A stretch of DNA of 64,000 bases, from positions 62,001-126,000 of the forward strand of contig OY723311.1 in NCBI GenBank assembly GCA_963210315.1, in the 5' to 3' direction. The first letter of the stretch is position 1. Each line of letters starts with the position of its first letter. Positions 10,590 through 20,969 of this stretch are shown here, one piece after another. The notes beneath the pieces are model-generated. The model was not told where the DNA came from. It saw only the letters and a program-made list of their open reading frames with translations, and ran no database searches. This DNA is from Rhynchopus euleeides. Lineage: Eukaryota; Euglenozoa; Diplonemea; Diplonemida; Diplonemidae. Both the position numbers and the translations under genes were made by a program.

Positions 10590-13526
10590 TCACAGCCCCG
10601 ACACATCCCACACATACACGTTGGCGTCGTGGCCTGCCGTGGCCACACGTGTCCCATCGGGGGAGAAGCTGAGGCGGTTCACAGCTGCGGAGTGCCACAC
10701 GAAGTCTGCAGCAACCGCCCCGGTACTGGCATCCCAGATGGTCACCGATCCCATCCCAGCTGCGGCAAGGAGGCGCCCATCGGGGGAGTGGTGCACATCG
10801 AACACGAATCCCGACCTGTGCTGCAGCTGCAGACGCGGGCTGGTGCTGTTGGCATCAGCAGACCACGGTCCCAAGTGCACTGTCCCGTCGTCCATCCCGC
10901 GTGCAAGTTCCTTCTCGTCCGGTGAGAAGGACAGCGCCGTGACGGACACCCCTCCCGATGGCACCTCTGCGACCTGCTCCCCGTTGCGCACGGCGAAGAC
11001 ACGCACAGCCTCGCCTGTCTCACCCTGCACCGTGGCCACCTGTGTGCCGCCTGCCACGAAGGCCGCCTCGCGGGTGTGCATGTGGAGCACGAGCTCCGGC
11101 GACGGGCCGGCAATGTTGTGCACGCGGGTCACCGCCTCCTGCACCCCGCCGGCAACAACCAGGCGCCCGTCGTTTGAGAAGCGCACGCGCCGCACAGTCG
11201 CAGCGGCCCTGCCCTTCTCGAGCTGCAGCAGTGCCTCCCCAGACGTGGCGTTGCACACCACAACACGCCCACCGGCACCGGCGACTGCAACATGCGCCCC
11301 GTCCGGCGAGAACGCGATATCGTGTGCAGCAAACCCGGCACATCCGAGTGACCGCAGGTGCGCCCCGCTCGCAGCAGCAAAGACACGCACCACACCATCG
11401 GCCGACCCAGCCGCGATTTCCTCCCCGTCTGGCGAGTGCGCCACGCTCAGCACCTTCGCCACATGCAGGATCCGCAGCGCACACCGCAGCGGTGCACCTG
11501 CACCGCATGGGCCACTCAGAGGCTGCGAGTCGGTGGCGCAGCTCGGCACGGCTGGGGCAGGGGTGGATACAGGGATGGGTGTGGGTGTCGGCACACCAAG
11601 CCCTGATGACCACACAGTCACCTCTGAAAACGCAGCTGTAGCAAACTGGACCCCGCCCAGCACGAACTGCAGACGGGGCAGCCTCATCTGTTTTCGGAAA
11701 AGTACAATTGCTTCACCCTGAATCACATTGAGCACGTCCAGGATAGCACCGGTGGTTGCGTCCCACACCTGAAACGACTGCGACCCGACGAACACACGAG
11801 TCCCATCAGGCGAGAATGCCACGGGGCCGCCGGACGAAGGGGATGTGAAGATGCGAGTGTGGGGAGGGGATGTGCTCCAGACTGTGACACCCTCCGTCCC
11901 ACTCGTGACAACGCGGCTGCCATCCGGCGAGAACGCAACGTCAACCTCGCTGAGCCACGGTGCATCAGTGTCGAACTGACCAGACTGCAGACCCGTGTCC
12001 GCATCCCAGAGGCGCGATGTGCCGTCCTCTGACCCGCTGGCAATGAGGGTGCCGTCGGGGGAGTATCGGACACGGGTCACATAAGAAGTGTGACCCACCA
12101 GCGTCCTCAGAGTCACACCCCCGTTGTGCACGTCGCGGATGCGGAGGGAGTTGTCAGCGTCACCGCACACAAGGTACCTGCCGTCCGGTGAGAAGGCAAT
12201 CGAATGACTTCCAGACTTCCAGACTGGCAGTCCACTGGAAGTCTCGTTCCGCCAGACGTCCTGCCCAGTGATCGCATCGATCAGCGCAACACCTTGAAAC
12301 GAGGCAACGGCTATCATCGTCTCGTCGGGTGAGAAGAGCACATCCTGAACAGATGATGCAGGCACCACCAGCAGCACGGTGCCCAGTGTCACGTCCACCA
12401 CAGCCAGGCCGTTGCTATCCCCCACGACCACCCGATTGGCATCGGGTGTGATGGAAAAAGCGATCACCTCTTCGAACCCCGTCAGTATGTAAGAGCAGCT
12501 GGAGTTGCTGTGCGCGCTGCAGGCGACCCGGTTCCCTGCTGGCGGGGCGGCTGGCGGGGCAGGCAGAGAAGGTGGCGACGGGGCGGCGACAACATCCCAC
12601 TGCCAGATCGTCAGGTTCTGGTTGCCCCATACCGGAGCGGTGACAAACTCGGACCCGTCAGGGGAGAGCGCAATGTCGCTACTCCCATCTGCGTGCCCCA
12701 GTACGGCCTTAAGGAACACCCCTGTCTGTGTGTCCCACACCAAGGCTGACATGAGAACGCCTCCTGTCAGCACACGCGACCCGTCAGCAGAAAACACGAG
12801 TTGTTTGATGTAGGCACCCGTCAGGTTGGCCACCAGGGAATAGGTGGCCGTGTCCCACACAGCAGCACTGGCCCCACCCGTCGCAAACCACTTGCCATCG
12901 CGCGAGAATGCCATGTCACCGAAAAACAGATCGGGACAATGCAGCACTGTGAGCGGTGTGCGCGATTTCACATCCCATACACGTGCCGTGTCGTCGGCGA
13001 CGGATGCAAGATGAGTGCCATCAGGCGAATACTGCAGACCGGTGATTATTCCGGTGTGCCCGGACATGACGTGGTCAACGTGGCCAGTGGTTGCCTCCCT
13101 CAGTTGAATGACATAGCCACTGCCTGCCGCCACGGTGTTGCCGCTTGGGGAGAAGGCGACAGAGATACAGGACAAGACGTCTATGTCCTCCCACAGAGTG
13201 CTCCCAGTGGCGGTCTGGACAGACACACCTCCATCGCCCCAGGCGACTGCGAGCATCGTCCCGTCGGGTGAAAACATCATATCCGTGAGGTACCCATCTT
13301 CTTTCTCATAGGTCCTCCGCCACACGTCCTCCCCTGACGACAGGTTGGAGAGGGTGATCGTGGTTCCCCCTCCGACTGCAAGCAGCCCATCCGGTGCATA
13401 TGCTAAGGACCGTGGTCTTTCATGCTCGTACCCCCCGAGTGTGTAGCTGCATCCAGGGCTCCTCCAGCCACACAGGCCCTTCTCCGCCCCGACACAGAGC
13501 CACAGCAGTGCTGCAGCGGGCATCAT
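10590..13526 (-). CDS. Secreted protein of three WD40 beta-propellers
   Basis: A single exon from ATG 13526 gives 978 aa. The N-terminus (MMPAAALLWLCVGA) is a short hydrophobic signal-like segment, and CACAG precedes the ATG by ~22 nt. About 21 WD40-type blades follow, most marked by SPDG or a variant (SADG, SRDG, SNDG, TPDA). They fall into three sets of about seven, separated by Pro-rich linkers (PSPPSLPAPPAAPP and PTPTPIPVSTPAPA). Each set opens with a similar Cys-containing lead-in (GCSYTLGGY, SCSYILTGF, LRCALRI). This fits three complete seven-bladed propellers in one chain. WD40 proteins bind partners rather than catalyse. An extracellular or lumenal location is inferred from the leader and paired cysteines. 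No transmembrane anchor is seen. Confidence 0.85.
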   Translation of the reverse strand: MMPAAALLWLCVGAEKGLCGWRSPGCSYTLGGYEHERPRSLAYAPDGLLAVGGGTTITLSNLSSGEDVWRRTYEKEDGYLTDMMFSPDGTMLAVAWGDGGVSVQTATGSTLWEDIDVLSCISVAFSPSGNTVAAGSGYVIQLREATTGHVDHVMSGHTGIITGLQYSPDGTHLASVADDTARVWDVKSRTPLTVLHCPDLFFGDMAFSRDGKWFATGGASAAVWDTATYSLVANLTGAYIKQLVFSADGSRVLTGGVLMSALVWDTQTGVFLKAVLGHADGSSDIALSPDGSEFVTAPVWGNQNLTIWQWDVVAAPSPPSLPAPPAAPPAGNRVACSAHSNSSCSYILTGFEEVIAFSITPDANRVVVGDSNGLAVVDVTLGTVLLVVPASSVQDVLFSPDETMIAVASFQGVALIDAITGQDVWRNETSSGLPVWKSGSHSIAFSPDGRYLVCGDADNSLRIRDVHNGGVTLRTLVGHTSYVTRVRYSPDGTLIASGSEDGTSRLWDADTGLQSGQFDTDAPWLSEVDVAFSPDGSRVVTSGTEGVTVWSTSPPHTRIFTSPSSGGPVAFSPDGTRVFVGSQSFQVWDATTGAILDVLNVIQGEAIVLFRKQMRLPRLQFVLGGVQFATAAFSEVTVWSSGLGVPTPTPIPVSTPAPAVPSCATDSQPLSGPCGAGAPLRCALRILHVAKVLSVAHSPDGEEIAAGSADGVVRVFAAASGAHLRSLGCAGFAAHDIAFSPDGAHVAVAGAGGRVVVCNATSGEALLQLEKGRAAATVRRVRFSNDGRLVVAGGVQEAVTRVHNIAGPSPELVLHMHTREAAFVAGGTQVATVQGETGEAVRVFAVRNGEQVAEVPSGGVSVTALSFSPDEKELARGMDDGTVHLGPWSADANSTSPRLQLQHRSGFVFDVHHSPDGRLLAAAGMGSVTIWDASTGAVAADFVWHSAAVNRLSFSPDGTRVATAGHDANVYVWDVSGL

Positions 13527-14789
13527 CGTGGCAGGCCCAGGATAGGCACTGTGTGGAGGAGGGAAGGAGGGGGTCAATCCTGTTGGTGTGTTGTCGTGGC
13601 GAGATGTGGTGGCGGTGGTCTCCCGCCTGTTAAACTACACATTTTGGGCGGTTTGTTGGAGGGGGTGTGTTTGAGTGGGGGGAGAGGGGTAGGGGGTAGG
13701 GGTGGGCTTGCTGCTTGTGTGGCAAAGCTGGTGGCAGAGAGGCACGGTACACAACACATGTGCGGAACTAAAATGCTATGATATGCAACACGTGATTGGA
13801 GTATCGGGGCGGGTGGGGGTGGGTGCGAGGATACTCGGGTGCAGGGTTGCCCTTGCGCTGTGGCTCGTCACCTCTTCTTGCATCGGGGGTGCGCGGGGTA
13901 GTGGCTGGCCACAGACGACCATCCCCCACGACACCCCATCACCTCCCATATCATGCAGCCACATCCAGACCTGTCAGCACACGCTGCGTTGAGCACCAGC
14001 CTCACCCAGCCTTGCTGGGGCAATGTGTGCACAGCAGTGCCAAACCAGAGATGACTGGGGCATGGTTCTGGCACTGGCTGAAGCTGTCCCAGCGCGATAA
14101 CTCACTTGCTATCTGAGTGCGGCAAAGCCGTCAGATCACGAACGCACCCTTCCCCCCACCCCCACGGGAGTGCATCCGTTGCATCATTGGCAACTCCCGT
14201 CGTCAGGAGGACCAGGACCCCCCGAGGCGCGGGGATCCCGCAGGGTTGCACCCATAAGCGGCTTACAGCGGCAAACGCTGCGATGTGCATGTGCCTGACA
14301 CAGCGACCGCCGCCAAGGGTTGAAATGCCGGAGCCATCCGATGCACTGTCAGCATTGCCAGGTGCGAACAGCGTGCAGTGTCCCTCTTGGCTGCATCGCA
14401 AAGCCCCCGCTGAGGCATGGGGATGCCTTGGCTGGGTGCACCGCAGAGGCACGCACCGGTGGCACACCTCGGCACCCAAAGCCACGCAGGTCCCTGTTCG
14501 CAGAGCACAGCCATACGGCGATACCAGGCGACTGGTGGGGGTGCATGGTTGCTTCCTTCGGTCTGCAGGGTTTGGATCGACGCGACTAGCCAGGGTCAGA
14601 ACCACCACCACCACGACGCTCTGGGTGCTGTGGGCGTCACACGCCTGCATACAGCCTGCATCTGGGGCTACCTTCTGCGCAGTGCTGCGTTGCACGGCCT
14701 GCTGGTATCGCAAACCCGCCCTCGGGCGTGGTGTGCGTGCACGGGCTTGCTCTCTCTCTAGAGAATAAAACTCGTTCTGCAGCCGCATC
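13527..14789. other. Intergenic, no supported gene
   Basis: Both strands are open for over 600 nt around 14102-14788, but the readings are Cys/His/Arg-rich, lack domain features and overlap on opposite strands. I see no regulatory element. Confidence 0.5.
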
Positions 14790-16065
14790 TCACTCCACAG
14801 TGACCTCGGCTGCCATCAGGTCTGCACGCACCATGCTGACCGAGTCTGTGGTGTGTTGAGGGTTGTCAGTATGACACAGAGGATATGAACAACACCATGC
14901 AGCACAGCACGACCAGAAGCCGCGGTGAAACAACAACAACATGCAGGCTGTAGCACATACCGTAAGACGTGCCGTATGCAGTGTCCCGCTTGCGCTTCAG
15001 CCCACCCTTCTGCGGATACCGCAGCACCTGCATCGGGGGTGATGTGGGACATGTGCTGACTTGTGTGGCATCGAAGTGATGCCGCACACCTGCCACACCA
15101 GGGCCTGCCATGCCATATACCCCAGCCCGCAAAGCACACACGACCCCCCCCCCCACCCCCCTCCCGAGCTTGAGTGTTGAGCGATAATAAGAACCGCCAA
15201 GCCGCCACATCCTGTGGCACAGCAAAGCGCCCCGACAGCCCCCCTCCTCAAACCGTTCCTTGCATACGTGGAGCTGCTCTGTTCCCCTGAAGGGCCGAGG
15301 CAAGGCGTAGGTCGTCATCCCGATGTGCGTTGCCTTCACCGGCTCGCCTGAGGACATGTCGGTGACCTCTCCGCCCTCCAGCAGCAGCGGCTGCCGGACA
15401 CTCTTCGACCACTGCGCCGCATCGCCGGTGTGCCGCACATCAAACACGCAGTAGTGTGTGTCGGGTGGGCCGGGCGGTTCCAACCGAACCAGACACAGCG
15501 TGTCCTCCCCCCTCGGGATGCAGGCAGCGACACGCCCCGTGCGGAAGGGCCGCACCTCTGTGGCAGGGGCCCACTGGCAGGGGTTGATCACAGGGAACAA
15601 GTCCCGCACCTCGTCGTCGCCGTCCAGGCGCTTCGACACGTCGCTGAGCATGACGTACTGCCCCTTCCAGCAGGCAGGGCCCAGCGCATCGGGTGGTGCC
15701 ATCACCACATTCCCTGTTGCGGCAGACGTCACCAGTTCCACGACGTGGATCACGTCGGGCATCGTGGGTGTCTCGATGTGGTCGATGACCCTGCCAGGGT
15801 GGCCCATTGAGAACACGCTGTGGTCATCTGCCCATGCGTAGGCGCACTCTGACTTGATGTTCTTGATGTTGTCATCCACGATGCGCGCCTGCGGCTTCAC
15901 AAAGCTGACGTTAAACCCCTTCGAGTAGAACGCAACCCCTGCCGTGTTGGGCGGGGGGTGCGGCGCACACAGCGGGTATTCTGCGTCCAGGTCCTCAGCC
16001 AGCACCTCCTCCTGCATGAACACATCGCGTGCCTGGAGGGCCACGGGCTCCGCAAGCGGCTCCAT
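14790..16065 (-). CDS. Unknown protein, 298 aa (3 exons)
   Basis: Exons 16065-15268, 15027-14961 and 14821-14790, with donors GTATGC and GTATGT and acceptors GATGCAG and GTGCAG; the phases are compatible and the protein ends in a TGA at 14790. The chain is mixed alpha/beta in composition with no membrane segment and no motif I recognise. There are several Trp/Cys-containing segments (GPACWKGQYVML, INPCQWAP) and a basic stretch, GGLKRKRD, near the end that could be a nuclear localisation signal. Reading through donor 1 would add a false zinc-finger-like Cys cluster, which the splice model removes. The function is not known. Confidence 0.7.
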
Positions 16066-16523
16066 GATGGGGCCGGGTGTAGTCACGTCTTTCAGGGGGT
16101 GGGTGGGTGGGCCTTGTGTATGCTGTCAACCTACTGCACCTGCCTGCGGGGGTGTGGGTGTGGGTGTGCACTGGGTGTGGTGCGGCGGTGCGACCCGTAT
16201 GGGCGATTCAATCAACGTTTCAGTTTGGCGGATGGGGGTGGGGGTGGGGGTGAGGGTGCTTCAAGGGACTCACTTGCCTTTGTGTACAAGACCTCACATC
16301 CACAGGGACATGTCCTGATGAGGTGGTGCAACCCCGCTCGGCACATGCCATGGAAATGGCACCGATTCACGCGAGGCGTCGACAACCCTTTTGCTGCCGC
16401 AGTGCATGACTCACGCATACACGTGAAAGAATAATAAATCTTTCGCAGCAGCGCAAGTCACACCGAACAACCTGCTCTCTCCAATGTGACCCCACCTCCC
16501 CCACCCACAGACCCCCACCCCTT
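16066..16523. other. Intergenic spacer with a short repeat
   Basis: About 460 bp without a gene. Contains one copy of a dispersed motif at 16453-16494. Confidence 0.5.
16453..16494 (+). repeat. Dispersed motif ACACCGAACAACCTGCT, copy 1 of 3
   Basis: Related copies at 52037-52086 and 59555-59603 share ACACCGAACAACCTGCT followed by a TTGATGTGATCTCC-like block. This copy is the most diverged. Confidence 0.45.
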
Positions 16524-17783
16524 TCACGTCTCCGTCAAATTCGGCGACCGGGATGAAAAGAACGTCGCAGCGGTATCCTTCTGCAGCGGCTTGGCATACA
16601 CCCCCACCGAGATACACGCATGCCCTGTCCGCTTGCAGCCCTCATACTTGCGGTGGTCATCATCGCCTGTGTGGAACGTGTCAGGCTCCTGCTCATATTT
16701 GCAGTGGTAGTGCAGCTGCCCCGCATAGCCTGCGGGAGCATCGGTAGGCTCACACCAGCAGGGCTGCAGCGTGCGCACCATGCCGTATGTGTCTGCATTG
16801 GGATCGCCTGTCGAGGACACAGGCTTGACTGTAAAGCCCGACTCCCAGGCACGCGCCACATTCGGCAACAGCTTCGCCCGCCACGTGTATGCGTTGGAGA
16901 CTGCCGTCTCGATATACTCCTTCTTGCGGGACCGCGCACTCTCCTGGGCAACCCTGCGCGCCTGGTTCTCCACCAGCTGCTGCTCCTGCATGGCGGTCTC
17001 CTCCTCGCGCAGCTCCCTCTCCCGCACCTCCATGTCGGTGCGCTGCTGCTCCAGCTGCTGCACGTTGTCCCGCCGCTTCTCCTCCGCCTGCTGCTTCGCA
17101 TCTGCCTCCGCCTCCCTCCTCTTCAGCTCCGCCTCCAGCCGCTCCCGCCTCGCCTGCGCCAGCGCAGCCTGGTCCTGCTTGTGCTGCGAGAGGGCCTCCT
17201 GGATGGCGTTCTGCTTCGCAGCAGACATCTCATTGAGCCTCAGGTCGATGCTCGCCAGCGACTTGTTGTACCCCAGGCACTGCAGCACTGCGGCAGCCCC
17301 CCTGTCCGTCACCTCGTTCATGCTGATGTTGAGGGAGTAGAGAGATTCGTTCTGCGCTATCCCGTTCACCAGGGGCACGATCGACTCGTCTGTCAGCTTG
17401 CAGTTGTAAAGGGAGAGCGTGTGCATCAGCTTGCTGCCCTGCAGCAGGGAGGCGAGGAAGCTGACGCCCTCAGATGTCAGCGAGTTGCCCGACAGGTTGA
17501 GCACCTCCAGCGTGTTGTTCTTCGCAAGCGCTGCGCACAGCACACCCAGCGACTCGTCGGTGAGCCGGTTGTAGCTGAGGTTCAGCTCGCGCAGCGTGGA
17601 GTTCGCCTGGAGCACGTCCGCTGCCCGCACCGCCCCCTCCAACCCCAGGTACTTGTTGCTGATGTCCACGACCTCAACTACCTCTGTCCCGGACAGCAGG
17701 CGGTGCTCGAGGGCCTCCAGCTCTCGGAGGTTCTCATAATACAGCGCACGGTCCCCAACCTCCGTTGACAGGCCCTGCCCCAT
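16524..17783 (-). CDS. LRR plus coiled-coil protein, likely N-myristoylated
   Basis: Single exon, 419 aa from ATG 17783. The N-terminus MGQGLS (Gly2, Ser6) is a good N-myristoylation signal, implying membrane attachment. Residues ~45-215 hold about six leucine-rich repeats of the ribonuclease-inhibitor/NLR type (LRELNLSYNRLTDESL, LEVLNLSGNSLTSEGV). Residues ~230-325 are a charged coiled coil rich in Glu, Arg and Gln. The final ~90 residues are a small domain with Trp, Cys and His (CWCEP, LHYHCKYE, GCKRTGHACISV) that I do not recognise. Such LRR-coiled-coil proteins are common in protist cytoskeletal and flagellar proteomes; that role is inference. Confidence 0.8.
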   Translation of the reverse strand: MGQGLSTEVGDRALYYENLRELEALEHRLLSGTEVVEVVDISNKYLGLEGAVRAADVLQANSTLRELNLSYNRLTDESLGVLCAALAKNNTLEVLNLSGNSLTSEGVSFLASLLQGSKLMHTLSLYNCKLTDESIVPLVNGIAQNESLYSLNISMNEVTDRGAAAVLQCLGYNKSLASIDLRLNEMSAAKQNAIQEALSQHKQDQAALAQARRERLEAELKRREAEADAKQQAEEKRRDNVQQLEQQRTDMEVRERELREEETAMQEQQLVENQARRVAQESARSRKKEYIETAVSNAYTWRAKLLPNVARAWESGFTVKPVSSTGDPNADTYGMVRTLQPCWCEPTDAPAGYAGQLHYHCKYEQEPDTFHTGDDDHRKYEGCKRTGHACISVGVYAKPLQKDTAATFFSSRSPNLTET

Positions 17784-18530
17784 GTTGCAGGGTGGGGTGG
17801 GGGCGGGGAGGCGGCAGCTCTGCAGCTCTGCAGCCCGCCCTCCGGCAACCGCGTGGGGAGGGGGCGGAGCGGGGTGGGGTGCACCCGGTGGCACAGACCT
17901 GCGGTGACCTGTGGTGTGATACGGTGTGGTGGCGGTTAACATAGAGCACAGGGCATGCACACATCCTCCAGGTCAAATGGGCGGAGCGAAGGCCATTTGT
18001 GAGAACAACGTGCCCCCCCCCCCCCCCCCCGGCTCTACCGGCAGAGCAACCAGGGAGAGCAAGGCGCACCATTCCGTCAGGGAGTGGGGAGGGGGTGTGC
18101 TGCCTGCTGTCAAAGCCATGCGGTTTTGGGTACTGTTTGTCGATACGGATGGGTGGTTTGTCAGTTTTTTTAACACCGCGCAGGTTTCCTGAGAAGAATC
18201 GTTCACATCGTTCCAACTGGCTTTGCCGGGGGGTGGGGGGTGGGGGGCCTGCAATCTAGCATGCCACCTCGCTTTGGCGGGGATGCACTGGGGCACTCTT
18301 GGAGGCAATAAAGAAGGCAGCATGCTTTGACGAGCGGCAGGGGGGCTGTGCCTGTGTTTACCCTTCCTCTGCTGCAGCCCACAGGGGGACAGGGGGGGCG
18401 TGGCGAGCGTGCCATCCTGTGATCTACGGATTGCGCCTTTCTCGCAGGACACAGTTGGGAACCAGCAGACCCCAGGGGGGGCTTTCTATTTCAACTCTTT
18501 TCCGGCACTCAAGACACACACGCGAAACAT
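17784..18530. other. Intergenic
   Basis: Poly-C run at about 18014-18030 and GC-rich low complexity; no gene seen. Confidence 0.5.
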
Positions 18531-19164
18531 ATACCGTATACGTAAATATTATGGAACGCTGGTGGGTTGGCGTTCCAGATTTTTTTCGTTCCATAATATT
18601 TACAGGGCTTTCTGCGACTCGGGGACTTGGACCAGGTGATCGGACGGCGTACAGAGTCCCTGACGGGACCTACTCGTGCACTTTTCGCGCGATTCCTGAC
18701 GCAAGCCGTCCTCACCACCGAGTCCCCAACTGGCCCTGTAAATATTTTGGAACGTAAATATTATGGAACGGACCGGCCAAAAATGGGCCCGTTCCATAAT
18801 ACCGTATACGTAAATATTATGGAACGTAAATATTATGGAACGGGCCCATTTTTGGCCGGTCCGTTCCATAATATTTACGTTCCATAATATTTACAGGGCC
18901 AGTTGGGGACTCGGTGGTGAGGACGGCTTGTGTCAGGAATCGCGCGAAAAGTGCACGAGTAGGTCCCGTCAGGGACTCTGTATGCCGTCCGATCACCTGG
19001 TCCAAGTCCCCGAGTCGCAGAAAGCCCTGTAAATATTATGGAACGAAAAAAATCTGGAACGCCAACCCACCAGCGTTCCAAAATATTTACGTTCCATAAT
19101 ATTTACGTTCCAAAATATTTACGTATACGGTATTTAGGTTCCATAATATTTACGTATACGGTAT
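18531..19164. mobile_element. 634-bp fold-back (palindromic) element
   Basis: Termini are inverted copies of ATACCGTATACGTAAATATT. The two arms mirror each other around ~18815, including a ~150-bp GC-rich block (18603-18737 against 18893-19030) that differs at only a few bases. The AT-rich core unit CGTTCCATAATATTTAC, or its complement, recurs more than ten times, with A/T variants. There is no credible reading frame; apparent ones are mirrored copies of each other. It has the form of a fold-back MITE. No clear target-site duplication was found. Confidence 0.8.
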
Positions 19165-20693
19165 TTTGATGCAGGGGCCTTTGCCCTGTGCAAACCCCTG
19201 TGCCCAGTGCAGCCCATCCTCTGTGAGAGCCGTCATGTGTCTGCACTTGAGAGCGAATTGCACCCGTTGCACCCTCACAACAAAGCAAAGAATACACGGC
19301 ACGCAGAGGAGCTGCCTGTTGCGACCTCCACCGTTGCAGAGTCCCGTTTTTGGAAAGTGCCAATGTCGCTTCTGTCGGAGCGGGTGAATCGACCCTTCAG
19401 ATTCCGAGTGAGAAGGTACGGCTTCAATTTTTCGGATGCGCGCATTGGCAGAGTCCTGCAGACCCTGGGCCTGCCTGAGAGGCATATCAACCGATTTTTT
19501 TTTGATTCGTGTAAGGTGCATCGAGTCACGTACGACGCACTGCCTACACACGCACACACGTGAAAGGTCACTCTGTGCTGGAGTCCTGTGATAAGGGCGC
19601 CTCACCAGCTCCGTTTTTTTTTTTTTTTCCGTTGTGCTGACGCACCGGGCAGAGCGTGGTGCTGATGCAACCAGGCGACTCTCGTCGGGCAGCCCGCCCC
19701 ACACACAGGCTCCGACACCGCACCGCCACCACAGAAAGAGCCCAACCACAGCGAGCAGTACAGAAGGCCTGGCCGAAGGCAGCCCCGGTCCGCACCCTCC
19801 ACCCTGACACGCTGCAGCCCCCCACACCACCACACCCTCTACACCGCAGCCGATACACACATCAGCGTTGAGAATCTGTTGGCGCAAAAGCCGCACATCC
19901 CGCTTTCGGCAGCACGGCAGTTGCACCATTGGGTGAGGGGGGGCGGGGGACTGGCTGTAGCGTGTTAGACGCGGAGAGGTGTTCGAACCCAAGGTACACT
20001 CGGCCCCAGATAGGGCAGTACAGCAACGCACAGCACGTCAGCAGGGCTCGGAGACAAGAGAACAGATGCACAGCAGCAGTTGGGGCGACAGTCACGGGGC
20101 TGCAATGTGCGCGTGGAGCGTACTGGAGAAGGTGTGCAAACCCTCGCTAGCCAAGCACAATAATAAGGCCAACGAATATCACCCAGCCCGTTCACCCCAT
20201 CCCCAGGTGTGGAGAATAAAACTTCGTTGGCTGCACCCGTGCATGCTGATGTCTCCTGTTCAACCGAGCCATCTTGTGCCACCACTGACTGTCACGACAG
20301 TGGTGTGCTTTCACGATGCTGCAACAGCCCCGTCCTGACTTTGACAGTGTTGTGATGTTCCAGTCGATAAAGGATGGCGGCAGGGGAGGGGAGGAAGGGC
20401 AGAAGGACGGGGAGAATCAGTGCCGTGCGGACAAGTATGAAGCTAAATGTGGAGTCCAAGTCCCGATTCAGGATTGCAGTTTTTTTCTCTTAGGGTTTTT
20501 ATAGGGAGGGGATTTTTTTTTTCTCCTTGGGTTTTTTAGGTGGGATTTTTTCCCCACAGGTTTTTCTGGGTGAAGTTTTTCGGGATCAGGTGGTATTCTA
20601 GTGGGGGATGAGGATGAATCCTCCGGACACCTGCCCCTTTTTCGGTTTTTCCAGCCAAAACCCGGCGTTGTTCCCCAGTCAGGAGCCAGGCGT
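19165..20693. other. Intergenic; T-rich tract
   Basis: No supportable gene. 20476-20600 is a run of short T-tracts alternating with GGG on the plus strand, and ~19615-19630 is poly-T. Confidence 0.5.
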
Positions 20694-20746
20694 TCACTAC
20701 CGTGGCCTCCGGCGGCTGGGGGGCTCCGCCCCCCAGACCCCCTGTA
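20694..20746 (+). repeat. GC hairpin repeat, copy 1
   Basis: About 53 bp repeated almost exactly at 20915-20969. It contains the strong hairpin CTGGGGGGC-TCC-GCCCCCCAG. Confidence 0.7.
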
Positions 20747-20914
20747 CCACTAGGCTGGAGCGTGTGCCTGTCTTGTAGCCAAGTCCTTTGGGTTCACATC
20801 AGCGAATGGGACCCAGACCACTCTCAGTAGCCTCAGGAGGACGCAGCCAACTCACACAGAAACTGTACGCCCGCAACTCCCACGCGCTCCCACTACGGCG
20901 CAAGGAACAGATAC

Positions 20915-20969
20915 TCACTACCGTGGCCTCCGGCGGCTGGGGGGCTCCGCCCCCCAGACCCCCCTGTAT
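20915..20969 (+). repeat. GC hairpin repeat, copy 2
   Basis: Direct repeat of 20694-20746 with one extra C; both are followed by CTGTA. Confidence 0.7.

Noticed and set aside
14102..14788. Long open frames on both strands
   Set aside because: Overlapping Cys/His/Arg-rich frames with no domain, consistent with chance openness in GC-rich DNA.
15180..15262. CCCH-like zinc finger (CKERFEEGGC...CH) at the end of the 16065 gene's first exon
   Set aside because: A GTATGC donor at 15267 removes this segment, and two downstream exons then join in phase to a stop.
18600..19099. Short frames with MDQVIGRRTESLTGPTRALF and its mirror
   Set aside because: The same peptide appears on both strands because the DNA is a palindrome; no independent coding signal.
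19970..20000. tRNA-like T-loop GTGTTCGAACCC
   Set aside because: The T-stem does not pair and no D- or anticodon arm fits on either strand.
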